DNA from: Palsa-506 sp963707065
GTDB lineage: Bacteria > Actinomycetota > Actinomycetes > Streptosporangiales > Streptosporangiaceae
Assembly: GCA_963707065.1 (NCBI GenBank)
Contig: CAVPPJ010000039.1
Coordinates: forward strand, 97,510-161,509
Direction: 5' to 3'
DNA: 64,000 nucleotides
In this document: one piece after another, positions 25,184-33,488 of the stretch
How positions within the stretch are numbered: the stretch's first letter is position 1
Layout: every line of letters begins with the position of its first letter
Notes under the pieces: generated by a model
Seen by the model: only the letters and a program-made list of their open reading frames with translations
What the model was told of the DNA's origin: nothing
Database searches by the model: none
Translations under genes and position numbers: made by a program

Positions 25184-25397
25184 GACTCATCACCTCGAGG
25201 GCATTTGGGGGATGGCACAAGGGCCAAGAGCCTAGCAATGCTGACCGCTCCGGTCACCTCAATATTCCGGCGGCGGCGGGATGGCGGACCGGCGGGCGGC
25301 GCTGCCTGGCCGCACAGATCCTTGACTGATCAGCTTCAGTTGATCCTTCACACGCCCTGGAGGCCTGACTCCATGCACTGCCGCTACGTCTGGGGGA
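25184..25397. other. Spacer upstream of HelD
   Basis: 214 bp between the VOC gene end and the HelD start, both on the minus strand. It is moderately AT-rich near 25320-25350 and should hold the HelD promoter. No confident motif is visible. Confidence 0.3.
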
Positions 25398-25781
25398 TCA
25401 GGCTTGCTCCTGGAGGGCTTGGGCGGTGGACAGGCAGAACGGGTGCCCGGCGGGATCAGCGTAGACGCGGCAGTGGTCGTTTGGCTGGACGTCGTACTTC
25501 GTGGCACCGGCGGCTAGTACTCGTGCCTCGGTTGCGTCCAGGTCGTCGACGTCGAAGTCCAGGTGCATCTGCATCGACGAGGCTGCATCGGGCCAGCTGG
25601 GCGGTGAGTAGCCTGGGGCGGCCTGGAAACATATGTCCGAGCCGTCAGGGCAGGTCGTCATGGCCCAGGAGTCGCCTGGGACCGTGACCTCGCCGCCGGT
25701 GATCTCGGCGTAGAACGCGGCTAGTTCCCCAGCGTGCGGGCAGTCGAGGTTAACCCCGCCGAACTTGATTGAGTCAGACAT
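25398..25781 (-). CDS. VOC superfamily (glyoxalase-like) protein
   Basis: A 127-residue single-module VOC protein of unknown substrate. It begins SIKFGGVNLDCPHAGELAAFYAEITGG, the standard betaalphabetabetabeta start. The second module has MQMHLDFDVDDLDATEARV and ends VYADPAGHPFCLS. VOC relatives include dioxygenases, glyoxalases and antibiotic-binding proteins; this subfamily is generally annotated only as glyoxalase-like. ATG 25781 follows AGGGAGGA at 4 nt. The open frame continues upstream through the transposase remnant, but that part is not related. Confidence 0.85.
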   Translation of the reverse strand: MSDSIKFGGVNLDCPHAGELAAFYAEITGGEVTVPGDSWAMTTCPDGSDICFQAAPGYSPPSWPDAASSMQMHLDFDVDDLDATEARVLAAGATKYDVQPNDHCRVYADPAGHPFCLSTAQALQEQA

Positions 25782-25904
25782 GAAGTCCTCCCTGAAGGCG
25801 CTTGGCATGCTGGGGGCGGGTTCGTCTCGTGCATTATCGTGGCCGAGGCTGACGTCCAGGAAGGCCTGGCAGACCGGCCGGGCGGCCGCACGCAGCACGG
25901 CCCT

Positions 25905-26060
25905 GGCGATGACGCAATACCGCCACGGATGCTGACGGACCCGGTGGCTGCGATCAGCTAACCCGGACGGTCCCTCGTCGCGGTAGCGGCGCAACCACGC
26001 GTGCACGCTCTGGCGGCTGACTCCGTATCCTAACCGGCGGGCGGCGCGGTGCCGCGTATT
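25905..26060 (-). pseudogene. Remnant of an IS481-type transposase (N-terminal HTH only)
   Basis: The reading frame upstream of the VOC gene encodes GVSRQSVHAWLRRYRDEG followed by GLADRSHRVRQHPWR. This closely matches the helix-turn-helix of IS481-family transposases. No DDE catalytic domain, no start and no terminal inverted repeats are present. It is a dead fragment left at the boundary between the VOC and serine hydrolase genes. Confidence 0.75.
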
Positions 26061-26118
26061 TTCATTACGGCATCCCGCCCGGACTGGCCTGGTGGGTGAT
26101 CCGCCGAGAGGTGCTGGC

Positions 26119-27309
26119 ATGGACGCCGGGATTCACGGCCATTGCGATCGGCGGTTCAGCCGCGTCGCCGGCGTCTTCGGCAGGCATTTCGAGCGCGGCG
26201 AGGAGACCGGCGCGGCGCTCTGCGTCTACCAGGGCGACGACATCGTCGTCGACCTGTGGGCCGGTCATGCCGACCAGCGGGCCGGCCGGCGATGGGAACG
26301 GGACACGCCGTGCCTGGCATTTTCGTGCGCCAAGGCAGTCACCGCGGTGTCCGCGCTGCGCCTGGCCGAGGCCGGTGGCTGTGCGCTGGACGGCCCGGTC
26401 GCGGCGTGGTGGCCCGAGTTCGCGGCCGCGGGCAAGGAGCGCACGACCGGCGTGCACCTGCTCAGCCATCAGGCCGGGCTGCCCGCCTTCCGCGACCCGG
26501 TGACGGTGGCCGAGACCGCTGATCCCGCCGCGCTGGCGGCCAGGCTCGCGGCCCAGTCCCCCGAGTGGGAGCCCGGCACGGCGCACGGCTATCACGCGCT
26601 GACCTATGGCTGGCTGGCCGGTGAACTAGTGCGGCGGCGATCTGGCCGGACCGTCGGCGAGTACCTGGCGGAGCACATCGCCGGGCCGCACGGACTGGGC
26701 CTGTGGCTCGGCGGGCCCGCCGACGTGATCGCGCGAGCCGCCCGGATCAGCCGCGGTCCGGCCGGCCGCAGCGGCCCGCCGCGCTCCGGCGATCCGGGCC
26801 CCGGCGATCCGAGGGACAGCCTGACCGCCGGGGCGGCCGGCGCGGAAGCCCGTGATCTCGCCCGCCGCGCGTTCGGCAACCCGGACCCGACGTCGGTGCC
26901 GGGCGGCAGCAACAGCCTTGCGGTGCTGTCGGCCGGCTGGCCTGCCAGCGGCCTGCTGGCGACGGCTGCGGGGCTGGCCGGGTTCTACCGGCTGCTGCTG
27001 GCCGGGCGCATCATCGGCCCGGCGACGCTGCGCGGCGCACTGGCCCCGCGGGCGACCGGGCCGGACCGGGTGCTGGGGGTGAGTGCCGCGTACGGCCTGG
27101 GGTTCATGCTCCCCTCGGAAGCGTTCTGGGTCCCGGCGGCCGGGCGGGCGGGCGCTTTCGGGCATAGCGGGCTCAGCGGCGCGACCAGCCTCGGCGACAC
27201 GGCGCGCGGCCTGGCCATCGGGTACGTGACCAGCCGGATGGGCATCGGCGCGGCGGCCGGCACCCGGGCCGCGCGGCTGGTCAGCGCGGTCTACGCGAGC
27301 GCCGGCTGA
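26119..27309 (+). CDS. Serine beta-lactamase-fold hydrolase (esterase/EstB family)
   Basis: A 396-residue class C-like beta-lactamase fold protein, more likely an esterase or amide hydrolase than a true beta-lactamase. The nucleophile motif SxxK is FSCAKAV near residues 73-79, with Ser and Lys in place. The Tyr motif appears as HALTYGW, and FGHSGLSG near the end replaces the KTG/HxG triad. No signal peptide is seen, so it is cytosolic. ATG 26119 follows GAGAGGT at 6 nt and is preferred over the upstream in-frame ATG at 26092. A Gly/Pro/Asp-rich insert lies at about 215-240. Confidence 0.85.
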   Translation: MDAGIHGHCDRRFSRVAGVFGRHFERGEETGAALCVYQGDDIVVDLWAGHADQRAGRRWERDTPCLAFSCAKAVTAVSALRLAEAGGCALDGPVAAWWPEFAAAGKERTTGVHLLSHQAGLPAFRDPVTVAETADPAALAARLAAQSPEWEPGTAHGYHALTYGWLAGELVRRRSGRTVGEYLAEHIAGPHGLGLWLGGPADVIARAARISRGPAGRSGPPRSGDPGPGDPRDSLTAGAAGAEARDLARRAFGNPDPTSVPGGSNSLAVLSAGWPASGLLATAAGLAGFYRLLLAGRIIGPATLRGALAPRATGPDRVLGVSAAYGLGFMLPSEAFWVPAAGRAGAFGHSGLSGATSLGDTARGLAIGYVTSRMGIGAAAGTRAARLVSAVYASAG

Positions 27310-27357
27310 CCGGCCACGAGCGAACCGGAGCCGGCCGGGAGCCCGGGCGAGCGCCGA

Positions 27358-27395
27358 GAGCCGGGGCGGGCGCCAGGAGCCGGGGCGGGCGCCGG
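27358..27395 (+). repeat. 19 bp tandem duplication
   Basis: GAGCCGGGGCGGGCGCCAG is followed directly by a second copy differing at one base (27377-27395). It lies between the convergent serine hydrolase and the unknown gene at 27417. Confidence 0.6.
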
Positions 27396-27416
27396 GCGAG
27401 CGCGGTCCTGGACGAC

Positions 27417-28394
27417 TCAGTCGCCAGTTTCCGGCCAGGTCCAGCGGAAGCCGACGACGACCTTCTCCAGCGAGCGCAGGTAGCGGTGGGCCGAATGCTG
27501 GCTGTCCAGCGTCACCCGCTCCTGCTCGGCGATCTCCCCCTGCACGCCGTCCCAGACCACCCACCAGACGCCATCCGGCAGCATGTCCGGGTGGAACTCG
27601 ACCCGCAGGTCGAAGTTCTCCAGGCTGCTGAGAGCGGCCCGGCGGAACTCGCGCTCGCGGGGGTCGGCGAGATTCCCCGGCAGGTGGAAGGACGTCCAGT
27701 ACTCGAGCGTCAGGGTCTCGCCGCGGGCGAGCGACCTGGTGAGCGGGATGTCGGTGGCGTAGACGTCGTCCCTGATCCGGTAAAGCGAGCCGGTGGGGTC
27801 CCCGCAGCCCTGGCCCGTCTCCAGCGTCGCCGCGTCCGTGTCATAGAGGTAGGGAACCCGGTCCAGCCCGTCGGCGGTCGCCTCCACCACCTTGAGCGTG
27901 CGGGTGGACGCGAGCCGCCCGTCGGACCCGACATAGACGTGATCATGCATGGAGACCGTCTGGTACTTGCGCGGTCCCAGCGCGGCGGCCACCTCCGCGA
28001 GGTTCTCGGCCGGCATGGCGCTATCCCCGGCCAGGACGCTGATCGCGGCCGTCCCGTCCCACAGCCGCCAGAGCCGATCCTCCTCCTGGCCGGTGAACCC
28101 GAAGGTGTCGATGAACAGCGACAGCGCCCCGCGGCTGAGCAGCTTCCCCGACAGCGCCCGGGCGATGGTGTCCTTGAGCTGATGCGCGGTGACGTCGCCG
28201 TTGCCGGTCTCGCGGGGATAAGACCAGAGGTGCCGGGCGAGCGCCTCGCCGACGGCCAGCTGATTGATCTCGCCGGCCCTGATCCGGACCGCGTGCTGTT
28301 CCCAGATCCTGCGGTACCGGCCCGGCCGGAGCAGTAACTCCCGCAGGTACCCGGCGGCCGCCCGGCGGCCAGCGGCGGAGGGGGCGTCGGTCAC
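27417..28394 (-). CDS. Conserved-looking protein of unknown function
   Basis: I do not recognise this 325-residue family. The N-terminal third is helical, with charged helices and SGKLLSRGALSLFIDTFGF near 82-100, resembling a helix-turn-helix-like module. The C-terminal two thirds are predicted beta-rich, with many aromatic residues and VWWVVWDGVQGE and EFHPDMLPDGVW near 280. No signal peptide or membrane segment is visible. The GTG start has no strong ribosome site. The codon pattern is like its neighbours. It is followed by the convergent serine hydrolase and preceded by a hairpin-rich spacer. A role in signalling or defence is possible but unsupported. Confidence 0.7.
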   Translation of the reverse strand: MTDAPSAAGRRAAAGYLRELLLRPGRYRRIWEQHAVRIRAGEINQLAVGEALARHLWSYPRETGNGDVTAHQLKDTIARALSGKLLSRGALSLFIDTFGFTGQEEDRLWRLWDGTAAISVLAGDSAMPAENLAEVAAALGPRKYQTVSMHDHVYVGSDGRLASTRTLKVVEATADGLDRVPYLYDTDAATLETGQGCGDPTGSLYRIRDDVYATDIPLTRSLARGETLTLEYWTSFHLPGNLADPREREFRRAALSSLENFDLRVEFHPDMLPDGVWWVVWDGVQGEIAEQERVTLDSQHSAHRYLRSLEKVVVGFRWTWPETGD

Positions 28395-28568
28395 GTGACT
28401 GCATCCCGGTCTGTGCGAACTTACTGCGACATGTAGGGGTTACCTTACGGCCGCAGGCTCTCGCGGCTGGGGGGAGGCCGCGTGACGGCGCTGCGCCGGG
28501 CGCGGCCGACCGGGGATCCGCGGCGTTGCCGGGACCTGCGGCGGCCCGACGGGGGGACCGGCAAGGAG

Positions 28569-28599
28569 GCCGGCCGGGCAGGGGGGATGCCCGGCCGGC
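28569..28599 (-). terminator. 12 bp perfect hairpin
   Basis: GCCGGCCGGGCA (28569-28580) pairs perfectly with 28588-28599 around a 7 nt G-rich loop. It lies downstream of GNAT in the transcript direction. A GC-only stem without a U-tract is common for actinobacterial terminators. Confidence 0.55.
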
Positions 28600-28662
28600 T
28601 GGCCGGACTGGCCGGCCGGTGCCGCGTGGCTGGCGGCCGGCAGCCAGCAGGATAAGGGGGGC

Positions 28663-28688
28663 GGGCCCGCTGCGGACGCGGCGGGCCC
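28663..28688 (-). terminator. 8 bp hairpin next to the 36 bp palindrome
   Basis: GGGCCCGC (28663-28670) pairs with GCGGGCCC (28681-28688) over a 10 nt loop. It sits 3 bp from the long palindrome, so both could act as a double terminator for GNAT. Confidence 0.5.
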
Positions 28689-28691
28689 CAT

Positions 28692-28727
28692 CTTTTCGAT
28701 AACGAGCACGTGCTCGTTATCGAAAAG
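28692..28727. repeat. 36 bp perfect palindrome
   Basis: The left arm 28692-28709 (begins CTTTTCGATAACG) and right arm 28710-28727 (ends CGTTATCGAAAAG) are exact reverse complements over 18 bp with no spacer. It is much more AT-rich than its surroundings. It begins 14 bp after the GNAT stop. It may be a terminator without a U-tract, or a binding site for a dimeric protein. In RNA it would form a very stable stem without a natural loop. Confidence 0.85.
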
Positions 28728-28741
28728 TTCCGGGCGCGGCC

Positions 28742-29599
28742 TCAGAAGAGGATCGACATGAAGGTGCCGGCTTCGATGAAGCCGGCCCGGCGGTACGCGG
28801 CACGTGCCGGGGCGTTGTAGTCGTTGACGTAGAGCGTCACGACGGGCGCGATGGACTCCAGCGCGATGGCCACCACCGCCGCCATGCCGTGCGCGGCGAT
28901 GCCGCGCCCGCGCAGGTCCGGGGGCACCCATACGCCCTGGACCTGGCAGACCTGCGGGGTCACCGAGCCGATCTCGGCCTTGAAGATGACCCGGCCGCCC
29001 TCGATCCTGGCGAAGGACCTGCCCGCCCGGATCAGCTCCATGACCCGGGCCCGGTACGCGGCGCCGCCGTCCACCCCCACCGGCGACACGCCCACTTCCT
29101 CGGTGAACATGTCCACGCAGGCAGGAAGCAGGATGTCCAGCTCGCCCGGGCGGACGGCGCGCACCAGCGGATCGGGCGCTACCTGCGGTGCGCCGGAGAT
29201 GGCCAGCACCGGCTGCACGGCCCGGATGTCGCGGGGCCGGCCCCAGTAGGGCGAGAGCAGATCCCACATTTCCTGGACGGCGGGCGCCGGGCCGACGATC
29301 GACGAGCAGCGGCGGCCCTGCAGGCGGGCCCGCCCGGCGAAGGCCGTCGCCGCGCTCGACGTCGCCGCGACCGGCACGAGATTGGCGCCCGAATAGCAGA
29401 GCGAGGTCAGCCTGCCGCGGTCGGTGTAGCCCCAGAGCTGGGCGCCGAGCCGGCCCGGATCAAGGCCGGCGGCCCGCAGCCGCGCGCTGACGAAGACGTT
29501 CGTCACCGCGTCGCGGTCGCAGATCAGCAGCGCCTCGTCGCGATCGCTGTCGCTCAGCAGGCGCAGCGACGACGATTTCCACGTCCTGGTGCGCAGCAC
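28742..29599 (-). CDS. GNAT family N-acetyltransferase with DUF4081 N-terminal domain
   Basis: A 285-residue protein: a DUF4081 domain in the first half (VFVSARLRAAGLDPGRLGAQLWGY) and a GNAT domain in the second. The acetyl-CoA loop is VWVPPDLRGRGIAAHGM near 220-236, and the domain ends NDYNAPARAAYRRAGF. The acceptor is unknown. In Streptomyces this gene lies next to ispG; here it is separated from ispG by the sugar island. The GTG start has no ribosome site but a TATTCT hexamer 6 nt upstream, indicating a leaderless mRNA. It ends just before a 36 bp palindrome. Confidence 0.88.
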   Translation of the reverse strand: MLRTRTWKSSSLRLLSDSDRDEALLICDRDAVTNVFVSARLRAAGLDPGRLGAQLWGYTDRGRLTSLCYSGANLVPVAATSSAATAFAGRARLQGRRCSSIVGPAPAVQEMWDLLSPYWGRPRDIRAVQPVLAISGAPQVAPDPLVRAVRPGELDILLPACVDMFTEEVGVSPVGVDGGAAYRARVMELIRAGRSFARIEGGRVIFKAEIGSVTPQVCQVQGVWVPPDLRGRGIAAHGMAAVVAIALESIAPVVTLYVNDYNAPARAAYRRAGFIEAGTFMSILF

Positions 29600-29605
29600 G
29601 CGTCA

Positions 29606-29611
29606 AGAATA
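29606..29611 (-). promoter_or_regulatory. Candidate leaderless -10 element for the GNAT gene
   Basis: TATTCT on the minus strand ends exactly 6 nt before the GTG start at 29599, and no Shine-Dalgarno is present. The same geometry occurs at five other genes in the window. Confidence 0.6.
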
Positions 29612-29649
29612 ACGCCGTGCCGCGGGCGGCCGCTGCGGTGGCGTGCCCG

Positions 29650-31218
29650 TCAGCGGGCCGCGGGGGCGGGCAGGGCCGCGCAGGTGGCATTGACCAGGCC
29701 CGGTTTGCGCGGCAGCGCGCCGGTGGCAAGGTAGCGGTTCAGGTAGCCGTTGACGCAGCTACTGGGCGGGCTGGACAGGGACTGGCCGTGGTTGCCGCCG
29801 CCCGGCACGACGACCATCCGGGCGCTCGGCAGCGCCTTGTGCGCCTGCTGCGCCCCCGCGTACGGGGTGGCCGGGTCGAGCGTGCCCTGGATCATCAGGA
29901 TGCCCGGCAGTCCCTGGCCCTTGATCTGCAGCGGCTTCGCCGGCCCGCGCACCGGCCAGAACGCGCAGGCCGCGTTGAACCACGTGTTGTCCCAGGCCTC
30001 GAAGGGCGCGGTCGAGTACACCTTCCTGGTGTCGGCGTCCCACTTCGCCCAGTTGCGCGGCCAGCTGACGTCGCTGCACTCGACGGCGTTGTAGATGGCG
30101 AACTCGTTCTCGTTCTGCTTGCCGCCCTCGTCGTACGCGCTGATTAGCTCGCCAGTGCTGCCGCCATGCAGGTAGTTGGCCAGCGCGCTGGCCAGCGTGG
30201 GCCAGAAGCTGTTGGTGTAGCCGCCGGTGAGGAACGTGTCGTCGAACTCGTCCGGGCCGATCAGCGGGCCGCCCGGGCCGCTGACCGGATGGGCGGCAAG
30301 CCGGGCCCGCGCCTGGTACCAGGCCGCCTGCACCTGCGCCCGGGTGGTGCCGAGCCCGAAGGTGGCGTTGTGCGCGGCGGCCCAGGAGAAGAACGCGTCC
30401 TGGCGGCCCTGGAACGCGTAGTCCTGGGCGATGTTGTCCGGGTACCAGATCCCGTCCGGGTTGACGGTGCTGTCCAGCACCATCCGGCGGACCCGGCGGG
30501 GGAACAAGGTCGCGTACACCTGGCCGATGTAGGTCCCGTAGGAGTAGGCGAAGTAGCTGATCTGCCGCTGGCCGAGGGCGGCCCGGATGGAGTCGATGTC
30601 CCTGGCGGTGTCCGCCGTGGTCAGGTACTTCAGCAGCGAGCCGTATTTCCGCCCGCAGTCGGCGGCGTAGGCCCTGGCCCGGCCGATCATCACGCGTTCG
30701 GCGGCCCTGGTGGCCGGGACGTAGTTAGGCCGGACCCCGGCGAAGAAGGACGGGTCGCAGTGCAGCGCGGGGGTGGACGACCCGACGCCGCGCGGATCGA
30801 AGCCGATGATGTCGTACTCGGCGGCCACCGACGGGGCCAGGCCCGCCGCCACGGACGAGGCGAGGGCGAGGCCGCTGCCGCCCGGGCCGCCCGGGTTGAC
30901 GATCAGCACGCCCTGCCGGCCGGACGGCGCGGTGGCCGGCACCTCGTCGAGGGCCAGGGTGATCTTCCTGCCGCCCGGGTGACGGTAGTCAAGCGGCACC
31001 TGCAGGCGGCCGCACCGCAGCCGGGTGGCGGGCCCCGGGCAGGAATGCCAGTGCACGCGGGGGCCCGGCCCGGCCGGCTGCTGCCCGGGCCCGGTGCCGG
31101 GCGACGCGGCGGCCGTCGGCGGCTGCGCTCCGGCCTGCGGCGAGCTGGTGCCGGTGCAGCCCGCGACGGCGACCGCGGCGGCCGCGGCGAACGCGGCGAC
31201 GGCCAGGGCATTCCTCAT
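29650..31218 (-). CDS. Exported alpha/beta-hydrolase, tripeptidyl aminopeptidase-like lipoprotein
   Basis: A 522-residue secreted hydrolase with a lipoprotein signal: hydrophobic AVAAFAAAAAVAVAGC, cleavage before the Cys near residue 21, then a Ser/Pro/Ala linker. The alpha/beta-hydrolase core has VNPGGPGGSG (oxyanion region), nucleophile elbow AYSYGTY, the acid in GTLDPATPYAGAQQAH and the His in GGGNHGQS. The last part is the TAP-like C-terminal domain. Streptomyces relatives remove tripeptides from extracellular substrates. A 44 bp imperfect tandem duplication lies upstream in the spacer at about 31224-31310. Confidence 0.9.
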   Translation of the reverse strand: MRNALAVAAFAAAAAVAVAGCTGTSSPQAGAQPPTAAASPGTGPGQQPAGPGPRVHWHSCPGPATRLRCGRLQVPLDYRHPGGRKITLALDEVPATAPSGRQGVLIVNPGGPGGSGLALASSVAAGLAPSVAAEYDIIGFDPRGVGSSTPALHCDPSFFAGVRPNYVPATRAAERVMIGRARAYAADCGRKYGSLLKYLTTADTARDIDSIRAALGQRQISYFAYSYGTYIGQVYATLFPRRVRRMVLDSTVNPDGIWYPDNIAQDYAFQGRQDAFFSWAAAHNATFGLGTTRAQVQAAWYQARARLAAHPVSGPGGPLIGPDEFDDTFLTGGYTNSFWPTLASALANYLHGGSTGELISAYDEGGKQNENEFAIYNAVECSDVSWPRNWAKWDADTRKVYSTAPFEAWDNTWFNAACAFWPVRGPAKPLQIKGQGLPGILMIQGTLDPATPYAGAQQAHKALPSARMVVVPGGGNHGQSLSSPPSSCVNGYLNRYLATGALPRKPGLVNATCAALPAPAAR

Positions 31219-31223
31219 GGGGT

Positions 31224-31310
31224 CATCCTGCCCGATCCGCGGGACTGCCCCGGCGCCCGGCGGCAGTCATCCCGCCCGATCCGGGGGAGCGCCCGGCGCC
31301 CGGCGGGCGG
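31224..31310 (+). repeat. 44 bp imperfect tandem duplication
   Basis: Two copies of a unit containing TCATCC(T/C)GCCCGATCCG and GGCGCCCGGCGG follow each other between the araA stop (31314) and the exported hydrolase start (31218). Confidence 0.55.
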
Positions 31311-31313
31311 AGA

Positions 31314-32711
31314 TCAGACCTGGACGAACTCGATCCCGGCCAGCTCGCAGAACACCTCCCAGTCCGCCGCGTGATGCCCGAGGTTCATCACCTCATGATG
31401 CGGGCCGCCCGCCCGCAGCCATCCGTTCAGGCAGGCCCGCACGCCGGACGCCGGGCGGAACTGGCCGTAGGGCATTTCCAGCGCCGGCAGCAGCTGGCTG
31501 TCCAGGTTCTCCCCCTCGGCGACGACGAGCCGGAACCGCTCGCCCTCCAGCGAGACCAGGGCCGCGAGGGTGGCCGGGCCCGGCTGGTACTGGAACAGGA
31601 ACGTCGGCGGGTCCGCCAGCCGGCCGATGCCGAGCGGGCGCTTGATCAGCCTGACCGGCCGGTCGGTACGCGCGATCTTCCAGTTGCCCTCGCCCATGTG
31701 GCTCTGCAGGATCGAGTCGGACGGGAAGTCCATCGCGTACATCTCGGTGAAGTGCGCATCGCCGATCAGCGTGTGACCGGCCGAGACCAGGCAGGCGGTC
31801 AGCACGTCGCCCTCGGCGGCATAGCCGTAGCCCTTGGCCATCAGGCTGGAGGCGGCGGCCAGCGGCAGCCTGCTGAACCGGCCGTCATCGCCGATCGCGT
31901 CGAAATGCGCCGTGTAGGCGCCGAACCCGCGGTCGGCCAGGATGCGCTCGATCGCGACCTGCATGCGCGCGTGGTCCTCGCGTTCCTCGGCGGACAGCCG
32001 CGGGTCGATCTCGAAGTTCGCGTCCTCGAACGCGATCACCCCGGCGGCCGCCGCGCTGGTCACGGCCAGCATCCCGCGGTACATGTCGCCGGGAGCGACG
32101 GCCAGGATTTCCGGGCCGAGGCTCCTGACCAGCGCGCTCTCGTCGACCCTGATGTCACCCATGTCGTTCATGGCGTAGCCGAAGATCGCGACTTTCAGCG
32201 ACTTCCAGGCCGTCACGGCGGCGGCGGCCCGCGCCCACCGGCCCACGTCGGCGCGGAACTCCGCTGACTTCCAGTCATCGGTCAGCACCCAGAACCGCCG
32301 CCCGGCCCGCACCATGGCGTTCGCCGTGTCCTGGGCGCCGTGCACGCCCTGGTTGTAAGTCATGTCCGCCATGTCCCAGGCCGGCGTGACGTTGGGTTCC
32401 GGCTGGATGTTCGCCAGGCAGATCGGCAGCCGCGACTCCGACAGCAGCCGGGCGACCCGCATGGCGGGCCCGTACGTCAGCATGACCACCAGCACGCCGT
32501 CGAGGCCGGCTGCCTCGAAGGCCCGCATCTCGCGTTCCGCGTCCTCGCGGTACTTGACCGGCTTGCTCGGGATGAAGTCGCCCACGTCGGCAAGCTGCGC
32601 GGCGATCTCGGCGGCGTAGCCCGCCTGCCGCTGCGCTATCCCCGGGATCATGTCGTCGTAGAGGTCCTGCATGATTCCCAGGATCCCGATGCGCGGCTTG
32701 CGGTCGGTCAT
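31314..32711 (-). CDS. araA: L-arabinose isomerase family protein
   Basis: It is expected to convert L-arabinose to L-ribulose in the cytosol. The 465-residue product starts RKPRIGILGIMQDLYDDMIPG, as in the actinobacterial AraA family. It carries MRVARLLSESRLPICLANIQPEP, the EDANFEIDPRLS segment and EVMNLGHHAADWEVF at the end, with His residues available for Mn binding. ATG 32711 follows AGGAGG at 8 nt. The open frame upstream is the araD gene read in another phase. It is the last gene of the araB-araD-araA operon, 53 nt after araD. Its sequence differs from classical enterobacterial AraA, so the name rests partly on the operon. Confidence 0.88.
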   Translation of the reverse strand: MTDRKPRIGILGIMQDLYDDMIPGIAQRQAGYAAEIAAQLADVGDFIPSKPVKYREDAEREMRAFEAAGLDGVLVVMLTYGPAMRVARLLSESRLPICLANIQPEPNVTPAWDMADMTYNQGVHGAQDTANAMVRAGRRFWVLTDDWKSAEFRADVGRWARAAAAVTAWKSLKVAIFGYAMNDMGDIRVDESALVRSLGPEILAVAPGDMYRGMLAVTSAAAAGVIAFEDANFEIDPRLSAEEREDHARMQVAIERILADRGFGAYTAHFDAIGDDGRFSRLPLAAASSLMAKGYGYAAEGDVLTACLVSAGHTLIGDAHFTEMYAMDFPSDSILQSHMGEGNWKIARTDRPVRLIKRPLGIGRLADPPTFLFQYQPGPATLAALVSLEGERFRLVVAEGENLDSQLLPALEMPYGQFRPASGVRACLNGWLRAGGPHHEVMNLGHHAADWEVFCELAGIEFVQV

Positions 32712-32762
32712 GAGTAGAACCTCCTGAACGGGCGCGCGCCGGCAGGTGCCGCGCGCATGGCT

Positions 32763-32776
32763 GGTCAGCGCTGACC
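32763..32776. promoter_or_regulatory. 14 bp palindrome at the araD stop codon
   Basis: GGTCAGCGCTGACC is a perfect palindrome overlapping the araD TGA (32765-32767). Its AGCGCT core equals that of the LacI-type operators of this window but the flanks differ. It may be a weak operator or a chance feature. Confidence 0.35.
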
Positions 32777-33488
32777 GTAGTGATCTTTGTATCGCTGGTG
32801 GAGCGCGTCCACCTGGTCTTCGGTAAGCGGCTCCGGGGTGCCGAGCGTGCGGGCAATATGCACGGTGCGGGCGACGTCCTCGCACATCACCGCCGCCTTG
32901 ACCGCGTCGGCGGCGGCCGGGCCGATGGCGAACACGCCATGGCTGCGCATCAGCACGGCAGGCGAGCGATGGCCGTCCAGGGTGCCGACGATGCCCCGGC
33001 CGATCTCGTCGCCGCCGATCAGCGCGAACGGCCCGACCGGGATCTCGCCGCCGAACTCGTCGGCCATCGCGGTGATAACGCACGGGATGGGCTCGCCGCG
33101 GGCGGCCCAGGCGGTGGCGTAGGTCGAGTGGGTATGGACCACGCCGCCGACGCCCGGCATGTGCCGGTAGACGTAGGCATGCGCCGAGGTATCACTGGAC
33201 GGGCTGAGCTCGCCGCCGACCGGCGCGCCCGCCAGGTCGCACACCACCATGGATTGCGGGGTCAGGTCGTCGTAGGACACCCCGCTCGGCTTGATCACCA
33301 TCAGCTCGGTGCCGGGAACCCGCGCGGACACGTTCCCGGACGTCCAGGCGACCAGGCCGTTCCTGACCAGCTCGGCGTGCAGCCGGCAGACCTCGCGGCG
33401 GACCTCGCCGAGGACGTCGTCCGGCGCCGCCGAGCGCCGTCATGGCCGGCCCGCCCGGGCCGTCATCGCCGGCCCCTGGCGCCGTCAT
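32765..33488 (-). CDS. araD: L-ribulose-5-phosphate 4-epimerase, apparent frameshift near the start
   Basis: AraD converts L-ribulose 5-phosphate to D-xylulose 5-phosphate. The main frame contains WTSGNVSARVPG, VIKPSGVSYDDLTP, the zinc motif HTHSTYATAWAARG and a later HGVF. It is open only from 33439, right after a TGA, and has no ATG/GTG/TTG before GTG 33331, although homologous sequence (DDVLGEVRREVCRLHAEL) begins well upstream. The natural start is ATG 33488, overlapping the araB stop as ATGA, in another frame. The total of 724 nt implies one extra base between about 33410 and 33443. The start region holds three copies of ATGACGGC. Confidence 0.85.
33436..33488 (-). repeat. Three copies of the araD start sequence
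   Basis: On the minus strand GCCGGC(G/C)ATGACGGC-like units occur three times between 33488 and 33436. The first ATG (33488) overlaps the araB stop. The middle one is out of frame, and the third (33443) is in frame with the first but not with the araD body. Confidence 0.65.

Larger units (their letters stand above)
28395..28741. other. Hairpin-rich spacer between the unknown gene and the GNAT gene
   Basis: 347 bp without a gene. It contains three strong inverted repeats listed separately (28569-28599, 28663-28688 and 28692-28727) and a short AT-richer piece at 28410-28445 that may be the promoter of the unknown gene. Confidence 0.5.

Noticed and set aside
25120..25260. Rifamycin-associated element upstream of HelD
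   Set aside because: No 19 bp inverted repeat of the known type is visible before the start at 25183.
25782..26120. A VOC-transposase fusion protein (240 codons in one frame)
   Set aside because: The VOC domain has its own ATG with a strong ribosome site at 25781. The upstream part is a truncated IS481 helix-turn-helix.
26119..27309. A true beta-lactamase resistance gene
   Set aside because: It has no signal peptide and no KTG motif. The SxxK/HSG pattern fits the esterase branch of the fold.
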